Shown: positions 23,751 through 33,274, counted from the stretch's first letter. The stretch is 40,560 nt of DNA from a bacterium BMS3Abin03 (GCA_022340715.1 JAJDNK010000290.1:1-40560), one strand, 5' to 3'. Numbers and translations are program-made. The notes: generated by a model not told the origin, from the sequence alone.

Positions 23751-26405
23751 ATGAGTTTATTTAAAAAGAAATATCGTGAACCAAGGAGAGAGAGAATCAC
23801 TTTTAAGGAAAAGCTTAATCATTTTCAAAGTCTTCTTAATTCAAATGATGAAGCATTAAAATTGATGAGCGGTCTGAGTGAACTTCTCGTTTCAGGAAGA
23901 CCTTTCTCCCGAGGTCAAACCCACCAAACATTTTTGGGAATTGTAAAAAACACCGAAGAAGTCGTTAATCATCTTTCGATAATGTGCGACGGAAAATATA
24001 AATCGCTAGCAAAACAAGTAGCCCTGATTGAAGATCAATGTTCAAAAATTCTTGCACCAAGAATTTACTGTCCCGGTGGCTGGGATTGCCCGGAATTGAA
24101 TTGCAATGTTTGTGAAAAGACTAAGGATGATTCTCCCGACAGACCATATTCTTATAAAGTTGAAGATATTACTACAGAAAACACCCGCGAAGTTGGCGGT
24201 AAAATGAGCCGACTCTGTGAAGTTCACAATAAATTAAACATTCCAATTCCGGATGGATTTTGTCTTACATCAAGGTGCTTTGAAGATTTTTTATCACAGG
24301 GAGATCTATATATTCAGATAGATGAAGCTCTTTCTTCAATTGACTTTGATGACAACTCCCAGGTTCAGCAGGCAAGCCAGGTTATCCAGGCACTGATTAT
24401 TTCCTCGCAAATACCAAATCATATCGAAAAAGAAATACTCGACAACTATGAACATTTGTTACAAAAAGAAGGTGAAGTTCTTTTATCTGTCAGATCAAGT
24501 GCCGTTGGTGAAGATGACGTACATTATTCTTTTGCAGGATTACATTACACAGCGCTGAACGTCAGTAAATCAAACCTTGTTGATGCGTGTTTTGAAGTTC
24601 TAATATCAAAGTATTTACCTCAATCACTTGTGTACAGGTATATAACGGGGTTACGCGATGCTGATATGCCTATGAGTATCGGTTGTTTACAAATGATAAA
24701 TGCCAAATCAGGTGGTGTATTATTTACCAAAGATCCGATGAATGTTAAGGAAGGAATAATTATCCAGGCGGTCAGAGGACTGGGAACAAAGGTAGTCGAT
24801 GGAAGCGTGATACCCCAGGAATTTATCATTGAATGTAACGGTTCAGGAAAAATACTCGAGTTTAAGAACGGCAACCAGGAATTTAGAACTATTCCTAAAT
24901 CTACAGATGGTTTACACGAAGATAAAATCCCGAATGAATTATTAAACAAACCTTGCCTCAATCAGGATCAAATAGAAAAACTTACAGAGTATGCTTTAAA
25001 GATAGAGAAACATTTCGACGGCCCTCAGGATATCGAATGGGCAATAGATAATAACAACGAAATTTATATCCTGCAAACAAGACCATTGGCTGTTTCAAAT
25101 CCCCCGGCTGTTGATATTCCGGAAGATTCTGATACAACAGAATTAAGTTCAACTTATCCGATCCTGATTGATAAAGGTGAGTGTGCCAGTCCCGGTATTG
25201 GATCAGGTCGTGTGTTTTTACTTAACAGGTTTAAAGACTTAATAAATTTCCCCACTGGTGGAATCCTTGTCGTGAAGAAGGTTTCCCCCGAATTAACACG
25301 TGTATTGCATAAAGCTTCCGGATTAGTTGCTGATATAGGAAATACAACAGGACACCTCTCTATTATTGCCAGAGAGCTTGGAATACCGGTCCTCGTAAAT
25401 ACTCACGACGCCACAACACATTTAAGCAACGGCATGACCATAACAATTAATGCAGATGATAGGAAAGTATATCTTGGTAAAGTAACGGAGTTAATTGAGA
25501 AAAGTGATTCTGTTTCTAAATCTAAAAATGTTTTTATGAAGAGTCCTATGTACCGTATCTGGCAAAAACTTTCGAAGCTTATTATACCGCTAAATCTTAC
25601 CGAACCGGACTCTTCAGAATTTTCTCCTGAAAATTGTGAAACACTACATGACGTTACCCGATTCGCTCATGAATTTGCTATGAGAGAAATGTTTTCGCTT
25701 TATGAATCAGCAGATTTTGAGGAAAAGCTTGCTCATCCATTAAAGTTTTCTGTTCCTCTTGATATTCATGTAATCGACCTTGGTGATGGATTAAAAGACA
25801 TAAACGGTAAACATTCTATTACACCGGATAATGTTACTTCAGAACCATTCAGATATCTTATTAAAGGCATGACAACACCAGGAATTAGATGGGCTGGTCC
25901 TTTGCCGATAGATTTCAGAGGATTAACAAATCTTCTTATGACAAACATTGTCGATTCAAACAGGAGTAACCGAGACCTGGGAAGCAGAAGTTATGCTTTC
26001 ATTTCTGATTGTTACCTGAATTTCTTTTCAAGGTTGGGTTATCACTTTTCCAGGCTTGATGCATATATAAGTGACGAGATAAATAGTAATTACATTAATT
26101 TTAATTTTCGCGGCGGGGCAGCGGAGCCAATAAGAAAAATAAGAAGAGCAAAAATTATTGCTAAAATACTTGAAAGATTAAATTTTTCTGTAAACCACGT
26201 TACGGATAATGTTTTCGCAACTATAAGGAAAGTCCCCTCAGAGTCCATTCTTAATCTGCTTAGTGAAATCGGCAGACTTATGGGCGCAGTAAGAAATGTC
26301 GATGCTACTCTTATCAATGATGATTACATCAATGAATTTGTAGAAGCCTTTTTAAGTGGAGATCCCGCCCCGGCTTTAAGATTTAGTCAGGAGCAAGACG
26401 ATTAA
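23751..26405 (+). CDS. PEP-synthase/PPDK-like phosphotransferase with a non-standard C-terminal domain
   Basis: This 884-residue protein has an N-terminal extension (1-135) with a cysteine group C107, C113, C118, C121 that could bind metal. An ATP-grasp PEP synthase/PPDK N-domain (about 145-447) follows, with VGGKMSRL, LSVRSSAVGEDD, GVLFTKDP and a QDIEWAIDNNNEIYILQTRP segment. A swivelling phosphohistidine domain (about 475-580) has TTGHLSIIARELGIPVLV and H535 at the catalytic position. The remaining 300 residues do not show the PEP/pyruvate-binding TIM barrel expected in PEP synthase, so the phosphate acceptor is unknown. The layout recalls rifampicin phosphotransferase-like enzymes, where other acceptors replace pyruvate. 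It is the last gene of the plus-strand block, right after the pseudokinase and regulator, and may be a phosphotransfer effector of that system. Confidence 0.87.
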   Translation: MSLFKKKYREPRRERITFKEKLNHFQSLLNSNDEALKLMSGLSELLVSGRPFSRGQTHQTFLGIVKNTEEVVNHLSIMCDGKYKSLAKQVALIEDQCSKILAPRIYCPGGWDCPELNCNVCEKTKDDSPDRPYSYKVEDITTENTREVGGKMSRLCEVHNKLNIPIPDGFCLTSRCFEDFLSQGDLYIQIDEALSSIDFDDNSQVQQASQVIQALIISSQIPNHIEKEILDNYEHLLQKEGEVLLSVRSSAVGEDDVHYSFAGLHYTALNVSKSNLVDACFEVLISKYLPQSLVYRYITGLRDADMPMSIGCLQMINAKSGGVLFTKDPMNVKEGIIIQAVRGLGTKVVDGSVIPQEFIIECNGSGKILEFKNGNQEFRTIPKSTDGLHEDKIPNELLNKPCLNQDQIEKLTEYALKIEKHFDGPQDIEWAIDNNNEIYILQTRPLAVSNPPAVDIPEDSDTTELSSTYPILIDKGECASPGIGSGRVFLLNRFKDLINFPTGGILVVKKVSPELTRVLHKASGLVADIGNTTGHLSIIARELGIPVLVNTHDATTHLSNGMTITINADDRKVYLGKVTELIEKSDSVSKSKNVFMKSPMYRIWQKLSKLIIPLNLTEPDSSEFSPENCETLHDVTRFAHEFAMREMFSLYESADFEEKLAHPLKFSVPLDIHVIDLGDGLKDINGKHSITPDNVTSEPFRYLIKGMTTPGIRWAGPLPIDFRGLTNLLMTNIVDSNRSNRDLGSRSYAFISDCYLNFFSRLGYHFSRLDAYISDEINSNYINFNFRGGAAEPIRKIRRAKIIAKILERLNFSVNHVTDNVFATIRKVPSESILNLLSEIGRLMGAVRNVDATLINDDYINEFVEAFLSGDPAPALRFSQEQDD

Positions 26406-26442
26406 CATTTTATAAAAGATTACTTCTGAAAAATTAAATTGA

Positions 26443-27135
26443 TTATTTATCAATAACCTTAATATCAGAAAACCATAGCTTAAATGTTTTATCAGCAACG
26501 TTATGAACCGTTGAAATATTTAGTCCGTTAAAATTCTTGTGATCTTCCCACGTTAAAATCCTTCCATCTTTTTTACCGCCGGCTCTATAAATCCATTCGT
26601 GAATAAGATTGTCTTTGCCGATGTAAAGTTCAAAAATATCACCGGGAGTGTAACCGCCTGCGGAAGCAGGATACTTTACGATCAGGCAGTCTGCTTCCTT
26701 CTTTTTGTTTAGTGGATAATGCCTCATTCCGGCATCGGTAATTTCTGCCTTTTTATCCCAGATCAAATGGAAAGGAAATAACAACCAGTACTGATCATTA
26801 ATAAATTTTGCATCCACAAATGATCTAACAGTATCGTTTTGGTCGATTGATCCGGTAACGTACGAGTAAGTCATCGGTTTACCGTTTTTATCAGAACCTT
26901 TATAAGTAACTTTATTCGTTCCGGGCTCCCAATACCAGCTTCGCGAAACGACCTTGCCTTTGGTCTTTACATTAAAAGTAAAAACGATTGATTTTACTTT
27001 TGCAAAATTTTTAAATCCGTAAGCGTTTGCAACTTTTTCAGCCAAAGAATTTTGCGCAAATGAAAAAGACGTGGAAACAAACAAAAGAAAAATTACAAAT
27101 GATGAAATTGAAATTAACTTTGTCCTTTTTAACAT
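26443..27135 (-). CDS. Secreted LolA-like hypothetical protein
   Basis: This 230-residue protein has a signal peptide (about 1-27, ending SFAQ). The mature part begins AEKVANAYGFKNFAKVKSIVFTFNV and is rich in beta strands, with KVTYKGSDKNGKPMTYSYV, YWLLFPFHLIWD and LYIGKDNLIHEWIYR. The pattern resembles the LolA/outer-membrane lipoprotein-sorting fold seen in many uncharacterised Bacteroidota proteins. I do not recognise a specific family. Its 3' end faces the PEP-synthase-like gene across 37 bases. It has its own AAGGAAC ribosome site and a candidate promoter, so it may be transcribed separately from the kinase gene upstream. Confidence 0.78.
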   Translation of the reverse strand: MLKRTKLISISSFVIFLLFVSTSFSFAQNSLAEKVANAYGFKNFAKVKSIVFTFNVKTKGKVVSRSWYWEPGTNKVTYKGSDKNGKPMTYSYVTGSIDQNDTVRSFVDAKFINDQYWLLFPFHLIWDKKAEITDAGMRHYPLNKKKEADCLIVKYPASAGGYTPGDIFELYIGKDNLIHEWIYRAGGKKDGRILTWEDHKNFNGLNISTVHNVADKTFKLWFSDIKVIDK

Positions 27136-27161
27136 AACAGTTCCTTTTAATAGATTCTATC

Positions 27162-27170
27162 ATTATAACA
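27162..27170 (-). promoter_or_regulatory. Candidate extended -10 promoter of the LolA-like gene
   Basis: TGTTATAAT on the minus strand is a perfect extended -10 element, about 27 bases before the start codon at 27135. No good -35 hexamer is visible. Confidence 0.35.
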
Positions 27171-27234
27171 TTGCTTAAAAATTACTCTTTCTCTCCTTTC
27201 GATTTCAGGCATAAAATATTCCACAATGAAGAAG

Positions 27235-27246
27235 TAACTTAAGTTA
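27235..27246. repeat. Perfect 12-base palindrome
   Basis: TAACTTAAGTTA is self-complementary and lies between the kinase stop (27282) and the LolA-like gene, about 65 bases upstream of the candidate -10 element. It could be an operator for a dimeric regulator. Chance occurrence in AT-rich DNA cannot be excluded. Confidence 0.3.
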
Positions 27247-27281
27247 TGGAAGTAAGATTAGATTTAAAGAATGCGACTTAA

Positions 27282-28829
27282 TCAATCAAAATTATAGCCG
27301 GAAGAAGAATCCAAAATGTGTTGAGGATTAAAGTCTGAAGGGATATTTGTTGTGGGAAGAATTACTTTAAACGCCGCTCCTTCGTTAATTTTACTTTCTA
27401 CCGTAATGTACCCACCAATGCTTCTCAGTATTCCTCTTGAAACAGAGAGACCTAACCCGGTTCCCTTTCTTATCGGCTTTGTTGTAAAAAATGGTTCGAA
27501 TATTCTTTCAAGAATATGTTCGGGTATTCCGGGTCCATTATCTTTTATTTCCGCGGTGATATAATTTTCATCCTTACTTTTGAAAGTTGATACGGTAATA
27601 GTCCCTTTTTCGTGTAATGCATCTATTGCATTTAGAATTAAATTTACGAATACCTGTTGAAGCATCTGGGCGTCACCATGAATTGGTGAAATGTTTTTCG
27701 AAAAATTCCTGATAAGATTTATTTTCGAGAGCTTTACCTGGTTAGCCACTAAACGAATCGAATCGTTAAGAATTTCATTCAGGTTAAGCGGGATTAATTT
27801 CACCTCACTTTCACGGGCGAAATTAAGCAGGTTACATACTATTTTTTGCGAACGTTCAGTTTCTTTAATTACATCATTAATCATATCTAACTTTTCTTCA
27901 TCCTCAAGATCATTATAATCTTCCTGCAGCATTGAAGCAGTAAGCATAGTATTGTTTAATGGATTATTCAATTCGTGAGCCACACCTGCAACGAGCGTTC
28001 CAACTGCTCTAAGCTTATGCGATTCAACTAATATTTTATGACGATGATCCAATTCCTTAATCATATGATTGAACGCCATCCTAAGCTGAGAAAATTCATC
28101 CTGATATTTTCTTTGAGGCGGAATAGGTGAGAAATCCCCATCCGCTATTCGTTCAGTATATTTCATAAATCTTGCAAGCGATCCGAGTAATTGCCTGGCT
28201 AAAAAGGAAATAATAAAAATAATGGACAGCAGGAGTAAAAACAGAAAAATAAAAGGTATCCTGTGTGCCAGCTTAAGCATGTCGTCAACCGATTGACGTT
28301 CAATATTTTCAAAATTCAGCGCTGTTTCAATCATTTTTAAGCCATGTTCACGTAGCCTTTGCTCTACATTTTTTTTCTCATTATCATATAATTTTGTACC
28401 TAATTTTTCAAGCAATTCCTGATATTCCGATAGGAGACTTTCCATTTTTAAAAAATCCGAAGAGCCGAGTATTTTAATTATCGTTTCCGAGTTTTCTTCC
28501 AAAATTGATTTTGCATTATGAACATTATTTTGCGCATCATTTAAGTTTGTACCATAAAGAAGATAGTTTTTTTCAAAACGTCGTGCTTCCAGAATCTCGG
28601 ATTTATAATTATCTGAAGTTTTAAGAAACTGAATCTTATCCATTATTTGTTCTATTGTTATAAAAGACCAGATAGTAATAACCGCACTCAGTACAAAGAT
28701 GAGAGAAAAAGCAATTATCAATCTGGTTCTTATACTAATGGAAGGTCGTTTGAGAAGAGATTTACTATCCCGGGATTCCGAATATTCTTCTTCCCGAATT
28801 TGAGTGTCCGTTTTTTCTTTTTTTAACAT
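27282..28829 (-). CDS. Sensor histidine kinase with helical periplasmic sensor
   Basis: This 515-residue protein has a cytoplasmic N-terminal tail, TM1 at about 36-58, a helical periplasmic domain without heme motifs, TM2 at about 191-212 and HAMP at about 213-265. The HisKA motif GVAHELNNPLNN places the phosphoacceptor at H285. The ATPase domain is complete: NLILNAIDAL, DNGPGIP, FEPFFTTK and GTGLGLS. It should autophosphorylate and pass phosphate to a receiver, most likely the regulator encoded 119 bases upstream at 28949. The sensor part resembles the orphan membrane sensor at 15817. The gene lies downstream of a TauE/SafE permease and the sulfate-reduction genes, so sensing sulfate, sulfite or redox state is plausible but not shown. 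Confidence 0.95.
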   Translation of the reverse strand: MLKKEKTDTQIREEEYSESRDSKSLLKRPSISIRTRLIIAFSLIFVLSAVITIWSFITIEQIMDKIQFLKTSDNYKSEILEARRFEKNYLLYGTNLNDAQNNVHNAKSILEENSETIIKILGSSDFLKMESLLSEYQELLEKLGTKLYDNEKKNVEQRLREHGLKMIETALNFENIERQSVDDMLKLAHRIPFIFLFLLLLSIIFIISFLARQLLGSLARFMKYTERIADGDFSPIPPQRKYQDEFSQLRMAFNHMIKELDHRHKILVESHKLRAVGTLVAGVAHELNNPLNNTMLTASMLQEDYNDLEDEEKLDMINDVIKETERSQKIVCNLLNFARESEVKLIPLNLNEILNDSIRLVANQVKLSKINLIRNFSKNISPIHGDAQMLQQVFVNLILNAIDALHEKGTITVSTFKSKDENYITAEIKDNGPGIPEHILERIFEPFFTTKPIRKGTGLGLSVSRGILRSIGGYITVESKINEGAAFKVILPTTNIPSDFNPQHILDSSSGYNFD

Positions 28830-28948
28830 ATCCTAATGAATGCTATGTTTCAAAAAGATTAAAGCTATCCATCCAAATGCAAGCTATACATGAAAAAGAG
28901 CATGGGAAGATTCGAATATCTCTTTAGAAACTTCTGAAAAATTCCGGA

Positions 28949-29338
28949 TTATGTCATTTGCTCAGCGTTTAGTTCCTTAACTGCTTTATTGATAATGATG
29001 CGCAGATCTTCCGGTTTAAATGGCTTGGCAATAAAATCGAATGCTCCTTTTGCTAAAGCTTCCCTGGCAACTTCAACTGTTGCATAGCCGGTAATCATAA
29101 TTACTTTTGTATCTTTCGAATGCGATTTGATATAATCCAGTACCTCCAAACCATCTATTTCATCCATGCGTATATCAGTGATGACAATATCAAAATGTTC
29201 TTCAACTAAACGCGCAAGTGCTTCTTTGCTATTTACAAATGACTCTATAATATCACCACGCTTCTCTAACGCCGGCTTAAGACGTTTGCCAACAATTTCT
29301 TCATCATCGATGACCATTATTTTAAGTTTATCTGGCAT
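28949..29338 (-). CDS. Single-domain response regulator
   Basis: This 129-residue receiver has D11/D12, phosphoacceptor D55 in IVITDIRMDEIDG, the ITGYAT switch motif and the lysine in FIAKPF. It has no output domain, like the regulator at 23346. The gene lies between the TauE/SafE permease (55 bases upstream) and the histidine kinase (119 bases downstream), and pairing with that kinase is likely. Output must pass through another protein, since a lone receiver cannot bind DNA by itself in the usual way. Confidence 0.95.
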   Translation of the reverse strand: MPDKLKIMVIDDEEIVGKRLKPALEKRGDIIESFVNSKEALARLVEEHFDIVITDIRMDEIDGLEVLDYIKSHSKDTKVIMITGYATVEVAREALAKGAFDFIAKPFKPEDLRIIINKAVKELNAEQMT

Positions 29339-29393
29339 AATTCGTTGCCTCTTGTATATTTATTTTCCCGGCAATTTTTATATATGTTAAAAA

Positions 29394-30503
29394 CTAAGTT
29401 GCTTTCCCGGAAAACTCTCTTACAGCGGTTTGCGGCATATCAGTTATAAGACTAGCCTGGATTTTTTTCCGCTGAAAGTAAGCTTTAAACACGTTATAAA
29501 GAATGAGTAATACACCTGTTATTCCACTTAAATACAGTAAAAATTTACTTGCTGAATTAAAATACTCGTTATGGTCAGGAGAGATTTTAAGATAACCAAG
29601 TTCCTGAAGATATGCTGGAATTGCAATTAACCTGCTGATGACACATAACAATATAATCAATGAAGTAACTAACCGGATAAGCACTTCATTAACTACTTTT
29701 GTACCATAAGCACCTATAAAAATACCGAATAGTGATCCTGTAAAAAGAAGTAATGTAAGCCTGATATCGACAAGACCTACCAGCGCATAATTTATCGCAC
29801 CAAACGCTCCCATAAACATAGCTAGGTATAATTCACTGCCTGCAGCTACAGTTGCGGAAACACCGAACACGTATATCATTACCGGTACGCCGACAAAGCC
29901 ACCAACTCCTATTGTGCCAGCTAAATATCCGGTAGCAAGACCGCATATCAAAATTACCCATAATGACACGCGTACATCCGCAACCGGAAAGTATATCATC
30001 GGATGCAACTTAATTCTATTCAGGAAATCTACAATTTTAGTTGAAGGACCTTTCTCCTGGTTCTTCCGGGATTTTATAATATCCCTGAGCATGGCAATTG
30101 ATACTACGGAAAGTATTACTACAAAGACTATACTTATGTACAGATCAGCACCGGCACCCCTTGTTGTACTATGTTCATCTCCTTTTTCGAAAAAGAATTC
30201 CATAACCGTTACAGCTATCCGTATTCCGATTGCTGCTGTAATCAACATGAAAAGAGAGAGTTTTTTATCAACATTACCCAAATCTGCATGTCTTCTGGAT
30301 CCTACCATTGCTTTACCGAACTTATGCGTAATGTTACTTGCAACAGCAACAGGACCTAAAACGCCAAGATTCATCATCCCGGGAGTCATAAAAAACGCAC
30401 CTCCTGAACCAATAAAACCACTTAATACACCCCCTATAAAACCAAGCACTACAACCTGTGCAGCCATTGTCCAGGTAATTTCCGTAAAATTTTCAAGTCC
30501 CAT
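29394..30503 (-). CDS. TauE/SafE (DUF81) permease, divergent fourth copy
   Basis: This 369-residue protein has two halves with signatures FIGSGGAFFMTPGMMNLGV and TIGVGGFVGVPVMIYVFG and a hydrophilic middle loop. It is clearly related to, but well diverged from, the three tandem permeases at 17953-21205, so it is an older paralogue. It starts at ATG 30503, 47 bases after the cytidylate-kinase-like gene; no strong ribosome site is seen. Close to qmoC, sat and apr it is a candidate sulfate or sulfite transporter for the pathway. Confidence 0.92.
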   Translation of the reverse strand: MGLENFTEITWTMAAQVVVLGFIGGVLSGFIGSGGAFFMTPGMMNLGVLGPVAVASNITHKFGKAMVGSRRHADLGNVDKKLSLFMLITAAIGIRIAVTVMEFFFEKGDEHSTTRGAGADLYISIVFVVILSVVSIAMLRDIIKSRKNQEKGPSTKIVDFLNRIKLHPMIYFPVADVRVSLWVILICGLATGYLAGTIGVGGFVGVPVMIYVFGVSATVAAGSELYLAMFMGAFGAINYALVGLVDIRLTLLLFTGSLFGIFIGAYGTKVVNEVLIRLVTSLIILLCVISRLIAIPAYLQELGYLKISPDHNEYFNSASKFLLYLSGITGVLLILYNVFKAYFQRKKIQASLITDMPQTAVREFSGKAT

Positions 30504-30550
30504 TTGTTATTCAAGTTTTATTGAGAAAAGTTATTTTTTATCTTTCTTAT

Positions 30551-32053
30551 TTACTCCAACTTTAAAAATTTCATGATGTTATGTGAAAATTCGCCAATCA
30601 GATACGCTGCTAAAGGAGCGAAGATTGTTACAGCAATTATCGCAAGTACTCTGTTCCAATCTTCCGATTGTGACAAAAATTCCAGTATCTCATGTTGATT
30701 TGTGAAAACTAAAAATAACATTAACGAACTTAGGAGTGCATAAACAACTGTCATTATCCATTGTTTTGGTCTGAATAGATATTGTTCTTCAATTTCATCA
30801 GTACTAATAACAGGTGCGCTTGCCTGATCAGATAATGTACTTATCATATCACGTTTAAGTCGCTTTCGAATAAGATTATTATATGAAGTAAATACATCTC
30901 CAACAACAACCAGGCTGTAGTTCTGTTCCTGTTTAATTTTGTTCGCTAATGATTTCATTCCTCCGTGAATTGTTTGACAGGCACCCGCCCTTCCAGCTTG
31001 TATCAGCTTGTTAATTGTTTCAGGCATTCCGTATCCACTTTCCTCTTTTCTTTCTACTGCAGGCTCATCGTCTAAAATTCCGCCCACATCCTTGGCAGTA
31101 TTAAATTCAGGGGAGATTACTTCGTTCGTTTCTTTCTCAATATCATCTTGTACAAGTCTTATTAATCCTACCGAAGCATTCCACTTAGCAGCAATTTCAA
31201 CCAAGTGTTGGAAAGAGGGTAATTCAGGATTGAATTGTTCCTGTATATAAAGAATATTTGTAGTTGCGACTGTGCAAATAAGGGATTTTACACCATCAAT
31301 TCGTTCTATAACCGATGGTATTGCTTCAGCTTTTTTCCCATGTCTGGGTATATATGTAATCGAAACATTTTCTTTTTCAGCACTGACTGTTACTTTAACA
31401 CCACGAGTTCTTTCATCCTGGTAAATAGCAAGCCTGCATTTAGATTCAAGAAGAAGATCATGTATTTTTTGATTTAGAGCGGGGGTAAGTTGAAACTCCG
31501 GCAGTTGAGCCAGATGCATTAACGCACTGGCAGAATTATCAACTGCAAGATGAGCAGCATTAATAACAATATCATAATGAGATGGATCGTCACAATCAAC
31601 ATTGTAAAAAAATCTGGAGTATTTTCTTCTGTCTTCATCAACCTGTTCAATGTATTGCTTTGCCTGCTTGCGTGCAATGTTCATTCTTTGCATAACCATC
31701 TTAATCCGATCTTCCAGATTGGCTATAGCTCTAATCCGCAATACATGTATCAATCCCGGAAGTACTAAATGTCCCCCTCTCCCGTGATAGACAATCCCAC
31801 CTTTCAACGCCTGTTCACATAGTGAAGCAGTCATAAATGCTTTAAACCTATCGGTCTCTATTCCAAGTTCTTCGGTGAAGAGCTGACGTTTTACAATAGC
31901 AGTTTCTAACTTACCAACCGGAATTCCATGTTCAGTTGCTTTGTCAACTAATTCTTCTCGTGCCAGGGATTGATAACCTAACTTGTCAGCCAACTTTTCG
32001 GCAAGTTCTTTACCATATCCATAACTAAAACGAGAAATGCAAATGATTTGCAT
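30551..32053 (-). CDS. Cytidylate-kinase-like multidomain membrane protein
   Basis: This 500-residue protein starts with a cytidylate-kinase-like (Cytidylate_kin_2) domain (about 1-195): IICISRFSYGYGKELAEKLADKLGY, with a loose P-loop, and YHGRGGHLVL. A middle region (about 200-270) resembles a BON or similar small alpha/beta fold, and another alpha/beta segment follows (LVVVGDVFTSYNNLIRKRL). Two membrane helices near the C-terminus (about 432-452 and 466-490) anchor it, with most of the protein in the cytoplasm. Such fusions occur in sulfate reducers near transport genes, as far as I recall. Role unknown: nucleotide-dependent control of the adjacent permease or of the Qmo complex is one possibility. 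It follows qmoC after 44 bases. Confidence 0.82.
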   Translation of the reverse strand: MQIICISRFSYGYGKELAEKLADKLGYQSLAREELVDKATEHGIPVGKLETAIVKRQLFTEELGIETDRFKAFMTASLCEQALKGGIVYHGRGGHLVLPGLIHVLRIRAIANLEDRIKMVMQRMNIARKQAKQYIEQVDEDRRKYSRFFYNVDCDDPSHYDIVINAAHLAVDNSASALMHLAQLPEFQLTPALNQKIHDLLLESKCRLAIYQDERTRGVKVTVSAEKENVSITYIPRHGKKAEAIPSVIERIDGVKSLICTVATTNILYIQEQFNPELPSFQHLVEIAAKWNASVGLIRLVQDDIEKETNEVISPEFNTAKDVGGILDDEPAVERKEESGYGMPETINKLIQAGRAGACQTIHGGMKSLANKIKQEQNYSLVVVGDVFTSYNNLIRKRLKRDMISTLSDQASAPVISTDEIEEQYLFRPKQWIMTVVYALLSSLMLFLVFTNQHEILEFLSQSEDWNRVLAIIAVTIFAPLAAYLIGEFSHNIMKFLKLE

Positions 32054-32097
32054 AAATTAGTATTACTCCACTTTTAAATGGAAAATTATATCCCGTA

Positions 32098-33264
32098 TTA
32101 ATGAAAGGAAGTAACAAACAATATGCGATTAAAAACCACTTCTTTATTATCTCTTTCTTTCATCGTTAAAAAAACCAATGCTAACGTTCTATAAAACATA
32201 TGTGCAAGTTTAGAATACGGTGCATACCAGAGTAAGAAGAAAATAAGAACTAAATGTAAATAGTAAGTGTTGTATGCAATAAAAGGGGTCGCAGTTAGTC
32301 TCATCGTTTCAGTCAACAAACCGGTAAGCGCAACTCCGAAAACAAAAAGAACCAAGAGCCAGTCGCTGTAAGTGTTGTTGCCAACCAAAGGTTTAACTTT
32401 TAATCTCCGGATAATTACCATTGAACTACCGATTAACATCATAATGCCGCTTACATTGCCCAAAATTTTAATAGGATGGAAAAGAGGTATAGGTGCTTCA
32501 AGTCCAAAAAATAAATCTGCCATTAAAGCTAATCCGGCAGTTGCCATAGCTCCAAGAAATCCATAGAATATTAAAAGATGTCCCCAGTATCTGGCTGAAT
32601 TTGTAGAACAAGAATTAAATTTTTTGTGAGATAAAATGCCGATAACTGTTCCTATAAAAACACTAAGAAAATTTTTTTTGGTTTCTATAGGCGAATGTGA
32701 AGTTAAATAAGCCCAGTATCTATATAAACCAATCCCGGCAAATAAAAATATTAGGGCATTACCTCCAATAAAGAATATTTCAAGAATTCCGTGCGGGAAA
32801 AACCGGGCAAAAATAATATCGCCTTCATATAATTGAGCAAAGTTACCATCGAGATTAACGTACAATATTCCAAATAAAATTATGAAAGGCACCAACAGTA
32901 ACGGAATCAGATACCTGGGCTGCTTTAAAACAGAGCCCATAAACTTCGGAAAAGAGAAAAACTCAACAACATAAGAACGAATAGCACTTAAAACATCAGC
33001 GGGCTTTGCACCTCTTGGGCAATGTGTGCTGCAATCAGTGCAACCGTGACACAACCATATATCAGGATCGGAAAGAAGATTTTCTTTTTGTCCCCACCCT
33101 GCCGACATCATTTCTTTTCTTGGAAAAGCTTTCTCCTGAGGGGATAGGGAACATACAACGGAACAAGTTGCACATTGATAACATTCTTTAAGTGAATTAC
33201 CACCGTTCTTTTTAAGATACTTAATGAATTCTATATCAGGTTGAATTAAGGTTCTGTTATCCAT
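32098..33264 (-). CDS. qmoC: QmoC, membrane subunit of the quinone-interacting oxidoreductase
   Basis: This 388-residue protein has an HdrC-like N-terminal domain with two [4Fe-4S] motifs, C28-C31-C34-C38 and C72-C75-C78-C82. About six membrane helices of the HdrE/NarI cytochrome b type follow (about 107-370), with histidines that could ligate heme b. QmoC links quinol oxidation to QmoAB, which supplies electrons to APS reductase. It starts at ATG 33264 with a perfect AAGGAG. It lies downstream of aprA rather than next to qmoB, with two cysteine-rich protein genes between. Confidence 0.93.
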   Translation of the reverse strand: MDNRTLIQPDIEFIKYLKKNGGNSLKECYQCATCSVVCSLSPQEKAFPRKEMMSAGWGQKENLLSDPDIWLCHGCTDCSTHCPRGAKPADVLSAIRSYVVEFFSFPKFMGSVLKQPRYLIPLLLVPFIILFGILYVNLDGNFAQLYEGDIIFARFFPHGILEIFFIGGNALIFLFAGIGLYRYWAYLTSHSPIETKKNFLSVFIGTVIGILSHKKFNSCSTNSARYWGHLLIFYGFLGAMATAGLALMADLFFGLEAPIPLFHPIKILGNVSGIMMLIGSSMVIIRRLKVKPLVGNNTYSDWLLVLFVFGVALTGLLTETMRLTATPFIAYNTYYLHLVLIFFLLWYAPYSKLAHMFYRTLALVFLTMKERDNKEVVFNRILFVTSFH

Positions 33265-33274
33265 TTATAACTCC

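Noticed and set aside
29914-30576. Long plus-strand open frame of 220 codons
   Set aside because: It is antisense to the TauE/SafE permease gene at 29394-30503, whose protein has clear family signatures; the antisense product has low-complexity proline/threonine-rich sequence without a recognisable domain.
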